DNA of 64,000 nt from Stenopsyche tienmushanensis. Its lineage: Eukaryota > Arthropoda > Insecta > Trichoptera > Stenopsychidae. A program made the translations under genes and the position numbers. How positions within the stretch are numbered: position 1 is the first letter of the stretch; each line of letters opens with the position of its first letter. The stretch covers positions 930,001 through 994,000 of the forward strand of contig WACJ01000528.1 of NCBI GenBank assembly GCA_008973525.1. The letters run 5' to 3'. Under the pieces are notes generated by a model that had not been told where the DNA came from, made no database searches, and saw nothing but the letters and a program-made list of their open reading frames with translations. This document shows, piece after piece, positions 22,220 through 33,890 of the stretch.

Positions 22220-22560
22220 GTTTTGATCTTTGAACGATGAATGGGCTCGTGGTTGTTTTCATTGATGTCGGGAAAAAAATTAAAAGAAATGCGGAATTTC
22301 GCGTTGTTTGGGTTTTGCGACTACTGGTCCGCCAGGGGTGGTCAGAAGGGGTGTCACGAGCTTTGCATAATGCCGGGTCAGGTTTGTGTCGGGCATTCAG
22401 GGGTACCTTTTTATACAAAACTAAGTACACTTGTGTGCCGTCAGTTGTGCGAGTATGGGTACCAGACAATGAACGCGGTATCCTTCACAAAACGTCAAAT
22501 AGCATTTTTTAAATACATATTAAATATCGCCGGACTTTCTCAGATTTTGTGTGAGCGAAG
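22220..22560. other. GC-richer island
   Basis: About 300 GC-richer bases with overlapping open frames on both strands (22215-22469 minus, 22237-22512 and 22241-22576 plus). None shows a recognised domain. The plus frames carry many G/V/W residues, which follows from the G-rich plus strand. Confidence 0.3.
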
Positions 22561-23801
22561 TGAGATGAATCTCTAAGTTTGATTATTCTCGTATGGATGC
22601 TGATTTGCATGCGATCAGTATGCAAAAAAGTGGAACTTGATTTGTATTGAAGATGGTCAGAGTTCACACATAAATTTCGGGAATACCGGTTTTTGGATGT
22701 TTCGATTCATATTTAAATTACAGTTTTGGTGATAAATACGAGGATTTATCATGAGAAATGCGATCAATTAATTCGAGGGGTTAATCTTAATATTGAAATT
22801 GTTTCACCCGTGTTGTTTCACGATCAAATTTAAAATCAGGACGTAAAAACAGTATAAATTACGATGATGTACAGGACAATGAATATATTTAGATTATTAA
22901 TAAGGGAAATTTATCCATTTTATAATACATTTTGAAATAGTAAAAATCTTTAGGTAGAAATAGATAAAAATATAAATTGCAACATTCAAACATTCCAATT
23001 ATTTACTTACTTAACACATAGATAACATCAAATTCAGCTCTTATTGATTACTAATCAATAAAAAATATATAGAAGAGTTCAAAAAGAAGATCTTCAAAGC
23101 TTATGCTGTAAGATATTTCAGAGTATTTTAGACAGATTGATCTTGATTTTAGCAATAATATACTAAATAATTTAGCGTGAAATTCATCAATAAATTGGTT
23201 TAAAAAAAATCATATTTTTGTACATGTTTTTAATTGCCTATATTGTGGACAATATAAATGGTTTATTTATCATTATCTACCTTTAATTCACTTAAATTAT
23301 TAAATTTGGCAAAATTTTAGCATAATAGGGACATATATGTATATCATGGCATATTATGCATAATTATTTAGAAGAATCTTAACGTGCATGATCGAAAATA
23401 AAGCTGATTATGAATATTAGAATTCATCAAAATGAAGACAACCACGTTAAATCCTATGTATATAATATTTGATGTTTACATTTTACCTTACAATATAAGA
23501 TTTAAATACAACAGCCCTATTAATTGCTTGGAACACAATTTTTTGCAAAATCCATCTTTAATTATTTTCCCATTTATGATCCATTTATTCTGAAAATTAA
23601 GTTCTTAAAGCTGTTGGAATGAAAATTGACCCTACATTTTAAAATTAATTTCTAATAGAATTTTATTAGAAGGTTCGTTTCATTTTGTTCTTCTTTGATT
23701 AGAATATTACACTATAATTTATGATGTTACTTTATCATGTTTAACATCTACGATTTTTGAGTTAAATGCATATCATTCAAATGAGATCAAATATATTTAA
23801 A
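22561..23801. other. AT-rich non-coding stretch
   Basis: No gene or repeat recognised. Confidence 0.5.
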
Positions 23802-23803
23802 TA

Positions 23804-24707
23804 TTAGGTGTCCCATAAGTTTCTTTCGTTTGCGTATTAAGAAATAAATAAGCAATCATTTGTATTACATCAAAATTTATTGAATAATATATGATCCATG
23901 CTGTTTTATTACCTTTATCCATCTCTCCGGAAGCCTCATAATGCCTTTTTGTCAAAATTTCCCAGGTTTGTTGGCAAAATATCGATCAAGGTAAATTTTT
24001 TAATCATATTTTGAATAAAAAAATTTACCACGTGAAGATTTTTTCAATGAAATAAATAAATAATAATCTGAAGGGGCAATATCCGGAGAGTATAGAGGAT
24101 GAGGTAAAACATCCAAGCCAAATGATAATAGTTTATTTCTGACGAGCAAAGACACATGAGGCCTGGCGTTATCGTCTGTTCGCTAAATCTGGCCGTTTTC
24201 TGGCAATTGCATCCTTTAGATTGTCTAGTTGGAAACAATATTTTGTAGAATTGATCGTTTTACCTTGCCGAAGTAGCTCATAATAAACTACCCCTTTCCA
24301 GTCCCACGAAATGCACAGCAAAACTTTTTTTGGATGTAGGTCAGGTTTAGCTAAAGTTAAAGCTTCTATACCCTTGGTTTAAGACCGTTTACGTTGGATA
24401 TTCTCATAGAGTATCCAACTTTCATCTCCAGTGACAAGTCACTTAAAAAAAGGTTGCCTATTATGTCGTTGGAGAAGAAGATCGCATGTTGTAATACGCT
24501 GAAGTTTATTTGAGTCAGTCATTTCATGAGGAAGCCACACATTTGGACGATTGATGTAGCCTAATTTTGTTAGATGATTATGGACGGATATTCGTGGGAT
24601 TTATAGCTTGTTAGCTATTTCGCGAACAGTATATCGCGGGTTTTCTTCAATCATGGCTATGATTAGATCTGTGTTCATTTGCGAAAGAAACTCAAGAGAC
24701 AACCTAA
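23804..24707 (-). mobile_element. Internally deleted mariner element with both terminal repeats and TA duplication
   Basis: The ends are imperfect inverted repeats: TTAGGTGTCCCATAAGTTTC at 23804 and, as the reverse complement of the other end, TTAGGTTGTCTCTTGAGTTT; both continue to CTTTCG. TA dinucleotides flank both sides (23802-23803 and 24708-24709), the target duplication of the Tc1/mariner group. The copy is 904 bp, against roughly 1.3 kb for a full mariner. The missing part is the transposase N-terminus and 5' untranslated region. Transposase is read on the minus strand. Confidence 0.95.
23877..24678 (-). pseudogene. Mariner transposase pseudogene (DD34D)
   Basis: The first in-frame ATG (24678) falls in what is normally the second helix-turn-helix: MNTDLIIAMIEENPRYTVRE, then IPRISVHNHLTKLGY. 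It is followed by the first catalytic aspartate in LVTGDESWILYE, then LLCISWDWKGVVYYELLRQG, the second aspartate in DDNARPHVS, and HPLYSPDIAPSDYYLF with the third aspartate. The end is IMRLPERWIKVIKQHGSYII before a stop at 23877. About 90 N-terminal residues with the first DNA-binding domain are missing. The frame is broken by in-frame stops (after ANKL, FFK, QRKRS, KYD and GKF) and by a small deletion before DDNARPH. The copy is dead, but the catalytic triad residues are still visible. Confidence 0.94.
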
Positions 24708-24709
24708 TA

Positions 24710-24990
24710 TATACAAGGACAGTTACGGTGAACTAAGATGATTTATAATAACAACTACTGATAATAGGGAATAATAAGCAAACATTAAAAATAACATTTT
24801 ATGTATTAGAAAACAGCTCCTATTTTTCCTATGTCTTGGAAATGGGATCCATCTCAAATAATGAGGGGAAGATTTATACATAACGCTTTGGAAAAAACAT
24901 ATCTATCAAAGATGATTTATACTGCAATGATTATATTATATTGGTTTTAATAAGGAACGGGTGAATTTCAATGTAGGAAAAATTGATTAG
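24710..24990. other. AT-rich spacer
   Basis: Nothing recognised between the mariner copy and the next GC-richer island. Confidence 0.5.
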
Positions 24991-24999
24991 AGAAAACGC

Positions 25000-25410
25000 C
25001 ATTTTGTACGTACTGGAAAAGATCACTCCAGGATCATCCCCATACACACGTGGGATACACGGACGCATCTCAAGGTGGTGTGCACCATTTTTTCACATTG
25101 TTTTCAGCCGACAGCCGCCACACAAATGCACCACACCTACCACTAACCTGCACACACGACACATTTTTTTGTTTCGCTGCAAGGCTATGCAACAAAAAAG
25201 TGGGTAATGTCATTGATCTTGCATCCGTAATATTGTTTTTTTTTATTTCATTATTTCCTTTTTTCAACGTGATTGATCAGAAAAAAGTGTAATGTTACGT
25301 CACAGCAAACAACGTGCCATTGGGTGCGCATACCACGCAATAGCTGTCAATACTTGGCGCCTAATTGGGGGATCTTTTGAAAGTTCCTCGCGCCATCTAG
25401 TGCCTCAAAT
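25000..25410. promoter_or_regulatory. GC-richer island ending in a CTCF-like site
   Basis: CACAC/ACACC-rich sequence (about 25040-25170) is followed by a GC-richer block. At 25390-25403 the word GCGCCATCTAGTGC matches the reverse complement of the CTCF core consensus CCASYAGRKGGCRS at 13 of 14 positions. Open frames (24983-25207, 25050-25292 plus; 25070-25267 minus) overlap and lack domains. The protein that would bind is not encoded here; the site is a motif match only. Confidence 0.4.
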
Positions 25411-26300
25411 CTAATTAAATCGATACTATCAAATGCTGTTAATGTCATTATAATACATATTTTTCAATAGTTAATTGAACGTAAACAATTAAGCTTCGTT
25501 AATTATGCATTGATGTGTGATCACAATGTTCAATATAATACTTTTCCATATACCTATTATACATTCATATTTGATCCAATTTAATAGCATTATTAACAAC
25601 GCTAATTGGAAAATTTTATTACCTTTAAAAATTACAGCATGAATAAACTAAAATCACAAAAAATACAATTTTAATATAAGCTACAGACTTTAAAGAAATT
25701 TTATAAGACACTCCTTAAACCTCCTATTTTTTTATCACTTTCAAGAAGTATATACTAATAAAAAGGCAATGTTTATATCATATAAAAATCATAATTTTAA
25801 CACGTTTAAGTAATGCATATTCAAAAAAAAAAATTGCAATATTTGATAACAATAACTTAAATCAATACAAATTCAAGCAATAATACATTGACAATTTATG
25901 ATAACAAAGTCAATAATCGAAGAATATCAGTTATTAAAAAATATATAATTAGAATTTAATTCTGAGACATCAATATTTTGCAGAATATTGAACGAATAAA
26001 AGCATTTAATGACGGTATTAAAATACTACACCAACTATTAATATGTGCACATTTTTAATGCATATTAAAAAAAAGATTTTAGTGTGTAAATTTTGGTCAT
26101 GTAGTTTGTATGAATTATATACTAATTGATGTAAATTTTTATATTGCCTAATAAATGTTTTTAAAATAATGTGGATTGGTTCATTTGATATTTTTTTTTG
26201 ATTTTTAAATGCTTCATTGTATATTTTGGAATACTTAAGGTTTCATCATGATGTGTTCGGTTTATTATAATTTATTTTTAATGTAAAAATAATAATTTTA
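25411..26300. other. AT-rich non-coding stretch
   Basis: No gene or repeat recognised. Confidence 0.5.
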
Positions 26301-26370
26301 TAATATAGCAGAGCCATCTATTAGAGCTTTGTTGTAAGTATTGTATGAAAATTTTCAAGAGAGGGAAAAA

Positions 26371-26425
26371 AATACTCGCGCCATCTATTGTCGAGAGGCA
26401 GAACTTTTAACGATTGTTCGTTATT
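26371..26425. promoter_or_regulatory. CTCF-like word with extended conserved flank
   Basis: GCGCCATCTATTGT at 26378-26391 matches the CTCF-like core at 12 of 14 positions. Its right flank, CGAGAGGCAGAACTTTTAAC, closely resembles the flank of the weaker site at 19300-19330 (CGAGAGGCCGAAGG, then TTTTAACC). The shared flank suggests a short dispersed element rather than two independent motif matches. Confidence 0.4.
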
Positions 26426-26529
26426 GGAAAATTGAGAGAGCACAAAAGGGCTCCGCATGTGCCGACTCGGTGAAGAGCCGGCTTTTAATTGCGCGTTTAT
26501 CTCGCTTTTAAGCAAGGAAGTCCCTTTTC

Positions 26530-28200
26530 AAATATTGCAATTAATGTAATTATATAATTATTTATGGCGAAATGTTACGTTCACTATAGATCGAACATAT
26601 CTTCAATTAAATGTATACATGTTGACATAATTACGAGACATTTCCATGAATGTTAGCCCCAATACATATTTTAACTTAAGGCTATTTATCAAAGCTATTT
26701 TAGATAATTCAATAAGCTCATCTGACATAAACACTATATACGCTGATCAGAATCAATTTATTTTCCAATAATCAACAGTCAATACCTATTAACCGAAATA
26801 AATGGAATTATATAATTTAGCTCTGGACGAATTAGCTAAAATTCATCAATATTTCGTATTTGCATTTATTATACCATATTAGCGACATTAAAAATATCCC
26901 TGTAAGATTAAACGTCAACATATCCGTGACCCAAAAACTACAAATAATATTAATAGAATTTTATTATATAAGGATATAACCGCAAGGGATCGTTTAATCA
27001 AATAATCTGGATATTGCATTTAAAATAAATTCCACCCGGGAATAAAATATTAAAATCCATAAATTCTAAATTTTCACAACATTTAATGTGGGATCCAATA
27101 TATGATAAATAGCAATAAATAAATGTATTCATTTAAGTATACATCCTATTCGGCTCCCTTATATATTATTTCTGAAAATTTCCATTAAATTGAATAAAAT
27201 CGATTTAAATTATCCACGTTTCTTGTTGTTCAGATTTATTTTAAGTCAAAATATAAAGTCATGCATTTAATGAAATGGAAATGACTTCGTCTGAAATAAT
27301 TTATTCATGAAAGTAAGTTTGATCTACATTCTCAATATTCATTGAAATTCAAATTTTAAGAACAAATTTGCATTTTGATGCGTTTGAATCTATTTAGATA
27401 ATATGAATGCATAAAAGTCTAATATACCTTATTTAAATATAATAAAAAATAATACGGTTAATATCGCTTCGGACGCCACTGGATTTAAGTGACGGTGTTC
27501 ACTTCTCACGCTATCGAGGGGACTCTAATTGTATTAGAAGAATATCGGCTATAAAGCACGCTTGATAGATTGTGTTTAGATCTTTTTATTGCTTTATTCC
27601 TTGCCGTTCATCCCTCAGGACGCAGCTTTTTTTAGGAAACGCTAGTCATTTTACGGTCTTCAAGCAAAATAATCTAGAATGATTCCGACTTGAATCCAGT
27701 ATGCATCCAATAAGATTTTTATTTGGATGATGATAGCAATATTTTTTAAATTTGACATTATATTAATCAGCACATATTTAGAATATCTTTAGAAAAGAAT
27801 TCCTAGAATGTTCTTACATCCAATCAGCTACAAAAATCCTTCATTAAATATTAGAAAACGTCTTATTTCATTTTATTAAAAAAAAATTTTTTTTCAAAAT
27901 GCAGGCACGCACAATCCACTATATAACAAAGACCTTTTCAATTTCCATTCACTGGGAAGGGCTTACACTTATATGTTTTCCATCAAATCTTCTAATATGC
28001 TCGATATTGAAGGTAATATATGGTCATTCAAATGAAGTGCTTAGATGTTAGCACTGTATAATATTTACACGTGATGGTTTTTAAATTTATATAAGCTATT
28101 TTCTTTTAGTAGACGGTAGTACAATTTTAACCATGGAGGAGTATACATTCCAAATATGCGTTTACATTATTATTGAACGACGAATGAAAGATGCATTGTT
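26530..28200. other. AT-rich non-coding stretch
   Basis: Only a small GC-richer patch at about 27470-27540 stands out. No gene recognised. Confidence 0.45.
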
Positions 28201-28201
28201 T

Positions 28202-28561
28202 TCAAACAAACAATTTGTTTAGCGATGGAGTGCATTCCACAATGGATGAGCAAAATTGTCGTATTTGGGATAGGAAAGATAAAATACTTAATAACATTTG
28301 AATTAATATATGATTGCTCACTCTGAATCTTCGATAGGAAATTATATTACAAAGACTGAGCTTTCCATGGAAGATTGTAGAAAAGTTCTTAAAATGACCA
28401 TGTTGTTTAGTATTGTTTAGATTTTCTGGAATACGCGAAGTCAAGTTCAAGTCGAGCCCTTCTCTTATGATGACATAAGTAACAGCCAAAAAGGGTATCT
28501 CAGAATTGCTACTAAATAGTGTATCTCTGAAGTCGAACAATAATACATTTAATATATTCAA
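28202..28561 (-). other. Unassigned 119-codon ORF
   Basis: The frame begins MNILNVLLFDFRDTLFSSNS and includes IREGLDLNLTSRIPENL and a hydrophobic stretch (HILIQMLLSILSFLSQI). It has a more mixed composition than most ORFs here, yet no family, signal peptide or splice context is recognised. It may be a decayed exon or a chance ORF. Confidence 0.15.
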
Positions 28562-28569
28562 ATATCGTC

Positions 28570-29550
28570 GTATTTCCTTGTTTTATTCATAAGTTTTGCA
28601 TGGTATCATATTCATTAGCTAAAAGAACTTTTTTATGTCTAGGAAAAATAATAAAAGCAATGCTTATTTGGTGAGAACGTTGATCGAAATGCATTAATTA
28701 ACATTGGTTCATTCGTCAATATCGCAAAAAATGTCACTGATTGAGTTTTTTACACACAGTTTTTATTTTCAGTTATTGGAAATACATCCAATTTTAATCC
28801 CGTATTTATGTAATAGCTAATTCATTTATTAAAGAGATTCACATTTAAAAAAACTGCATTTTGTATTTAAATCATTAGTCAATCATCAATTAATTATATA
28901 TGTTATAAAGCTAAGACGATGTTCCATCGATCGTTAAATACATTTAACATTATTTTATTTAAATTATTAATCAAATACCATAATTTTAGATATTTATTCA
29001 GTATTAATTTGAATGTATTTTTAAGGGTACATTTACCCTAGTTTAGATACAAGTGCCCAAAGCTTTTAGTGATGCAACTATTGAAATTCAAATGGGCCGT
29101 CAGCAAGCAGGTTATATTTAATATTTACTTTCTAACATTGTTCATCTGCATCGTCTAGAACAGGTTCATTTGAAACTTTGTACTATGTTTGATTTATTTG
29201 ATGTGTATGTATTATTTTCCCACTATAAATACGGGCATCTTGCTTAATTAAATAATAAAGGTCAACAACATTGTTCCGATATACACGTTTCACTTATTAA
29301 AGCCAATAAAACCTAAAATGATAATAGATTATGTTTGCACATTCATATTATTCGACAAAAATATATTTTGTATATGTTCTAGAATTAATGCTTTAATTTG
29401 TGTTTGTTTTGAAAGTTGTATGGCCAATGCTTTAAATATTCGTGGTGTGCAAAATCAGGCTATAATTATGATTCTCCATTTCTTGTTGTATATTCGTACA
29501 AGTGAGTCCGCAGGTTTTATTCTGCTACAGCAAAATAATTAATGGCGGTC
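28570..29550. other. AT-rich non-coding stretch
   Basis: No gene or repeat recognised; the 29318-29542 frame (plus) is unsupported. Confidence 0.45.
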
Positions 29551-29559
29551 TTAAATATC

Positions 29560-30420
29560 TGCTAACCCCTCTGTTTGTGATCGTGCGCCATTGCTGAGTA
29601 CTCAAAGGAAGTAAAATCCAACAGGGTCCACTCTCCCACACGTTCATTCCCGAGCACGCCAATTTGGCTCCTATTCCTATTTTAAATAAGCACCGAATTA
29701 AGTGTCCAAAATGTTCGCATAAAGCTTTTTAAAATTCAAATCCAGCAGGCTCATTTGATAAATCACCCCCAAGGAATCGGAGCTGCGCGACTTTTTTCGT
29801 ATCGTAACGCGCCCTCTCACACAATTATGGCTCTAACGGCCCTTTCGCTAAAGCGGTTTTCGGTCGTGCTAAGAGCGATAGCTTTAATCGTATTAGCTTT
29901 TGGGGGTGTTGCTGAAAAAAAGTCGGTCCTGGAGTAGCCGCTGTTAAGGGAGGTTTTACAATGGCTACGTGTTTTATAAAATCACCCCCATTTTAACGCA
30001 GGAGCCCGAGCAAGGGGAAGATTTTTTCGCATACATTATGTACACCGAGACATGGCCCATGGAAGAGGGAGTTTGTTTCCCCCTTTTTTGTAATCAAAAT
30101 GGCGTCCAGCAACTCGCGGCCTTATTTTGCTAGCTCCTGGGGGCAAGCGGAACCTTATGTGGAGCCCGCATAACGATTTTGGCACATAAAGTAAATTTCA
30201 ACCTACGTTTGGGAAAGAGCTTATTTTTTCATTTTTCCGCGTATTTCTTTTTCGTTTGAAATTAATTAAACCGCCCTGCAAACAATTGTTTCGGAGGCTT
30301 AACGAAGACCAAGGTGGTACCATATGAGGCGCCATCAATTTGAAGTACCTTCCGACACGTGCAAAAGATATACGGGTGTGGTGTATGCCAAGCACACCGA
30401 GTAATCCTCAATGGGATGAA
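29560..30420. promoter_or_regulatory. Long GC-richer island
   Basis: About 850 bases of CpG-containing sequence. The word AAATCACCCCCA occurs twice in the same orientation, at about 29759 and 29980. Neither the plus frame 29755-29937 nor the minus frame 30198-30395 has a known domain. A promoter, enhancer or untranslated exon is possible, but nothing in the sequence decides it. Confidence 0.3.
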
Positions 30421-31260
30421 CACTTGATATTAATTTCGCAAAACTGACTAGCTTCTCAAAATATACACTAAATTAAACTTTTCTAAATAATTTCATTCAA
30501 CAAAACTGCAATAAAGCTTTATTTTTGCTTTTCTGAACGTTTTCACTCAATAAGATTTTAACCACCACTCTGGATTCAGCCATTCAAAAGCTCGTTAAAA
30601 TTTTTGTCTGTCTAATATGAAGAACTTAAATGAATCGTTTACTCTCACTTCTGTTAATATTTAAAAATAAAAAGGTTTTGCTTTTACATTATTTAAAAGG
30701 AAATCTAATGTTGATAAAAACTATCATATAAAAAAATACTAAATTTAATTTATATTTTGAAACTTATTGCTATAAAGAAAATCTGGTCTTTGGTGCAAGT
30801 TTTTATTGCTAATATTATTAATTATAGTATGAAAAAAGTTAAGAAAAATAATTTGTACTCGTATTTTAAAAATACATATTAAAATATTAGATATTGAACC
30901 TTTAACATATGGACGGAATTAAAACGCCAAAAACAAGCAAAAATTTATTAACATGATCGCTTAAGACATGATCTAAGAGAAACTATACGTTATTGGTTAA
31001 ATTATAGGATATTATTAATCCTATGAATACCGCAAGTACAGATTTATACATATACTTCAGCTTCGACTAGTTTTATGATATCAAAACATACACAAAAATA
31101 CATTTTTAATTCATAATGCCACCATAAAATTTGTATAAACATTTTTTCCTCAAATACAAATCATGTTTGAGCATTTTGTACATATAAATGTCACTATACC
31201 TAAAAGTAACTCTTTAATAGATTGTCCTTTTTTGTTATCATTTTTTTTTAAATTTCTTAC
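30421..31260. other. AT-rich non-coding stretch
   Basis: No gene or repeat recognised. Confidence 0.5.
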
Positions 31261-31376
31261 CTTCAATCGACTTTCACACAAACAATAATTTCTTAAGGTC
31301 TTCCAAAATCAATCTAAAATGAACAAGCAAAAAAGTGGGATAATTGAGCTCAAAATAGACTCATTTCTTTATTAAA

Positions 31377-31600
31377 GCCAAATTTGGAGCATATATTTAG
31401 GTCTGCAAACAAGTAGTAATCGCTGAAAGCCAGATCCGGAAAATACGGTGGATGGAAAAGTAATTCTAAGTGCAATTCGTGCAATTTTACTTCCATCAAA
31501 CGCATCAATAACGCCATTTAATATTCGCTATCGATGATTCTTGAAACCACTTCTCTACCATTTGTCTCGGTGGTGCAGAGTCTGAATAACACTTGTCAAA
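31377..31600 (-). mobile_element. Heavily deleted mariner remnant
   Basis: On the minus strand, CYSDSAPPRQMVEKWFQESS is encoded from about 31600 down to 31540. This is the end of the first helix-turn-helix region of a mariner transposase (compare the family pattern GDxAPSxxxVxKWFxxF). After about 80 bases the frame gives ELLFHPPYFPDLAFSDYYLF followed by ADL, the C-terminal signature with the third catalytic aspartate. The whole central part, including the first two aspartates, is deleted, so this is an internal-deletion derivative. Terminal repeats were not identified. It represents a different mariner lineage from the copy at 23804-24707. Confidence 0.82.
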
Positions 31601-32340
31601 CAATTACTTTGTTTAATCAACAATCAATTTGCTTATTAAAAGCTTTATCAACGCATGAAAATAAATACATTGTTGTTTTGAAAATTATAAAAGTAGCATC
31701 ACTAAAGCTACCGAAACTCGTGAACTAAACGTTAGATTACTATGTTTGATACGTATTATTTTTAAAGTGCAATAAGAATACATTTGCTGTTATAAATGTA
31801 TCTTTTGTAATTGAAAATTGGTGTTTACTAACGGTTAATCATAAGATTTCATAGCAAAAAATCTTACTGTTTCTAAAAACAATATTTTATTGATCCATCA
31901 TTATTCCAAGTAGACATTTTACTTAATAATAAATGATTTTTAATAATATTCATGTCAGTTAGTTTGCTATTATTACATTGATATCGGATAGAGTAATAAT
32001 TAACAAGTATGGACCTTCAAAGGTTGCAGGATTGTTGCACATTATAGTGTTTTTTTTATCTCGTACATCTAAATAAAATTTGCGGTTTTGCTAAAAATCA
32101 ATTCATTTTCATGAATCAAATTTGTGAAATATTTTTTTATTAATTCTATCTGTACCATTCTTTAAACCAGACTTAGGCGTATATATTTTTGTGGATGAAT
32201 TGATATTAGTGAACGATAAGTTGATTGATGTTGCGATTTAAGAAAAAAAAAACTAAATATGTAGTAAAAATACGAAAGCTATTAATTATATTGATGGATA
32301 TGAAATTAATATTTTTTAGCGAAAATTGTGCGTAAGTAAA
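31601..32340. other. AT-rich non-coding stretch
   Basis: Nothing recognised; the 31534-31728 plus frame overlaps the mariner remnant antisense. Confidence 0.45.
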
Positions 32341-32344
32341 AAAA

Positions 32345-32610
32345 ATGTGCGTTAAGCCGTTCCCGTGACATCGATCAAGCCCATTCCTTAGGTGGAGCGA
32401 GCAAAATGGCGGGTCGCTGCAAAAGCTCTGGCAATGTCACGTGAAGGGCATCAGCTCCTGCAACTCAAGCTGCACGCAGCTCTGCAGCATCTCATTATGC
32501 ACGAACTGAGCTGAGCTGCTTCTGCAGCCCTAGCTCCATCTCCACAAAGCATCTCGCATGCGGCAATGTCACCACAGCCTCCCCAATCAACGCATGCTTC
32601 CTATCCACCT
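32345..32610. other. GC-richer island dense in CAGC/GCTG words
   Basis: The block repeats GGCAATGTCAC at about 32430 and 32563 and is packed with AGCT, GCAGC and CTGCA words, giving many small inverted repeats (for example GAGCTGAGCTGC near 32508). No open frame or RNA family is recognised. It could be regulatory DNA or an RNA able to fold. Confidence 0.35.
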
Positions 32611-32639
32611 TCAAAATTTGTGTTTATCATTTTATATAT

Positions 32640-33630
32640 TTCATTTCACCCCCATGGATTTATTTCATTGAGGTATTTATTTTTTTAATTTATTTTATGA
32701 TTTTACATGTTTATTTCCTATATTTTTTATTTACAAAACGTAATTATATAACAAATTTCTATAAAAAATTTGCACAAATGCATACTCAATTTGAATGTAC
32801 TTATATCCAAAATGGGTGTATTTAAATTTAAAAAAATAATGTATAAACAAAAAAATAACGATAAGGGCTCTCTCTTAACAAAGCTTGTCATGGTCGCTCT
32901 CAAAACGATCCATCAAGAGCCTAAAACCCACGATGTCAACTGTCAAGGCTTTCAATTACTTTACGTTAATGAATTTTACGTCAAACCCTTTCCAAATTTA
33001 TCCTCCAAATTTTTGAGCTTTTCTCCCGTATTTATATATGTATTTTCGTATAAAAAACCCTTATTTAATACATCACGCATGAAGAACGATTCCCTTGTCC
33101 GTTTATTCGTACATATACACGTATATTATTTGAATTAATTGACATTTTATTTTATATTCGCAAACATCATATATCGCTTCCTATGTGCGAAATTATTTAT
33201 GAATGATAAAATCATCATTATTCAATTAAATTACGTTTTAATTTTTCCAATAAAAATCATTTACTTTACTCAACTAATTAAAAGCCTATTTATAAAATTG
33301 ATTAATCTCAACAATAAGAATATGACATTGAATGCAAAATATTTCGCTTGCTCTTAAGAATGTAAATGAATCAATAAATATACTTATACAACTTGAAAAA
33401 TAACCAACGAACGCATCTTCAGGCAATATATTATTTGATTATAAATTTATTTATAACAAGCAATATTTAAAGTATAATTAACTAAAGCTAAAATTTTGCA
33501 ACTTTTCGTTACAGTTTTTATACATATTATTTTATCAATCCTCTATTATTCATTATTTCTATTAATGCTTGTATTTCAATGAAACCTTTTAATGCTCTTT
33601 AAATTTTATCAATATTTTGACATTTTATTT
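32640..33630. other. AT-rich stretch with two adjacent plus-strand ORFs
   Basis: Frames at 32770-33138 (122 codons) and 33139-33357 (72 codons) follow each other. Their products are rich in K, N, F, I and Y with no recognisable domain, as expected from AT-rich DNA. No splice signal or homology supports coding. Confidence 0.3.
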
Positions 33631-33635
33631 TAAAG

Positions 33636-33890
33636 CACTGGTTCCTCAACTGGGTTGCGCTGACCCCTGTGGCTCTGCATAGCCATTACCGAAAGTCCGC
33701 GAAATTCTCTGATAGATCTAATAATCTCTGCACTTGCAAATATAGCACAACATTTTTAAGCGAACAGGCTTTTTCAATACTGTTATATAGAAATAAATTC
33801 AATGTAGAAGCGGATCTCAGAATGAGACTTTCCAATATAGAGCCCAACATTGCGGTTCTGGTTAGAAAACAACTACACCCATCTCATTGA
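33636..33890 (+). mobile_element. ZBED-type hAT remnant: terminal sequence joined to transposase C-terminus
   Basis: CACTGGTTCCTCAACTGGGT at 33636 resembles a hAT 5' end. It is soon followed by a frame (33669-33890) whose last 45 residues read FLSEQAFSILLYRNKFNVEA, DLRMRLSNIEPNIAVL and VRKQLHPSH. This is the dimerisation segment at the C-terminus of ZBED-type hAT transposases, including the usual HPSH-like end. DNA-binding and catalytic regions are absent, so this is an internal-deletion copy. The 3' end is not clearly found; sequence around 34160-34240 may contain it. Confidence 0.75.

Noticed and set aside
31262..31316. Minus-strand exon-like segment with acceptor TTGTTCATTTTAG and donor GAAG|GTAAGAAA
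   Set aside because: Next to the mariner remnant and without a useful open frame; probably part of old element sequence.
32770..33357. Two consecutive plus-strand ORFs of 122 and 72 codons
   Set aside because: K/N/F/I/Y-rich composition typical of AT-rich spacer, no splice or homology support.
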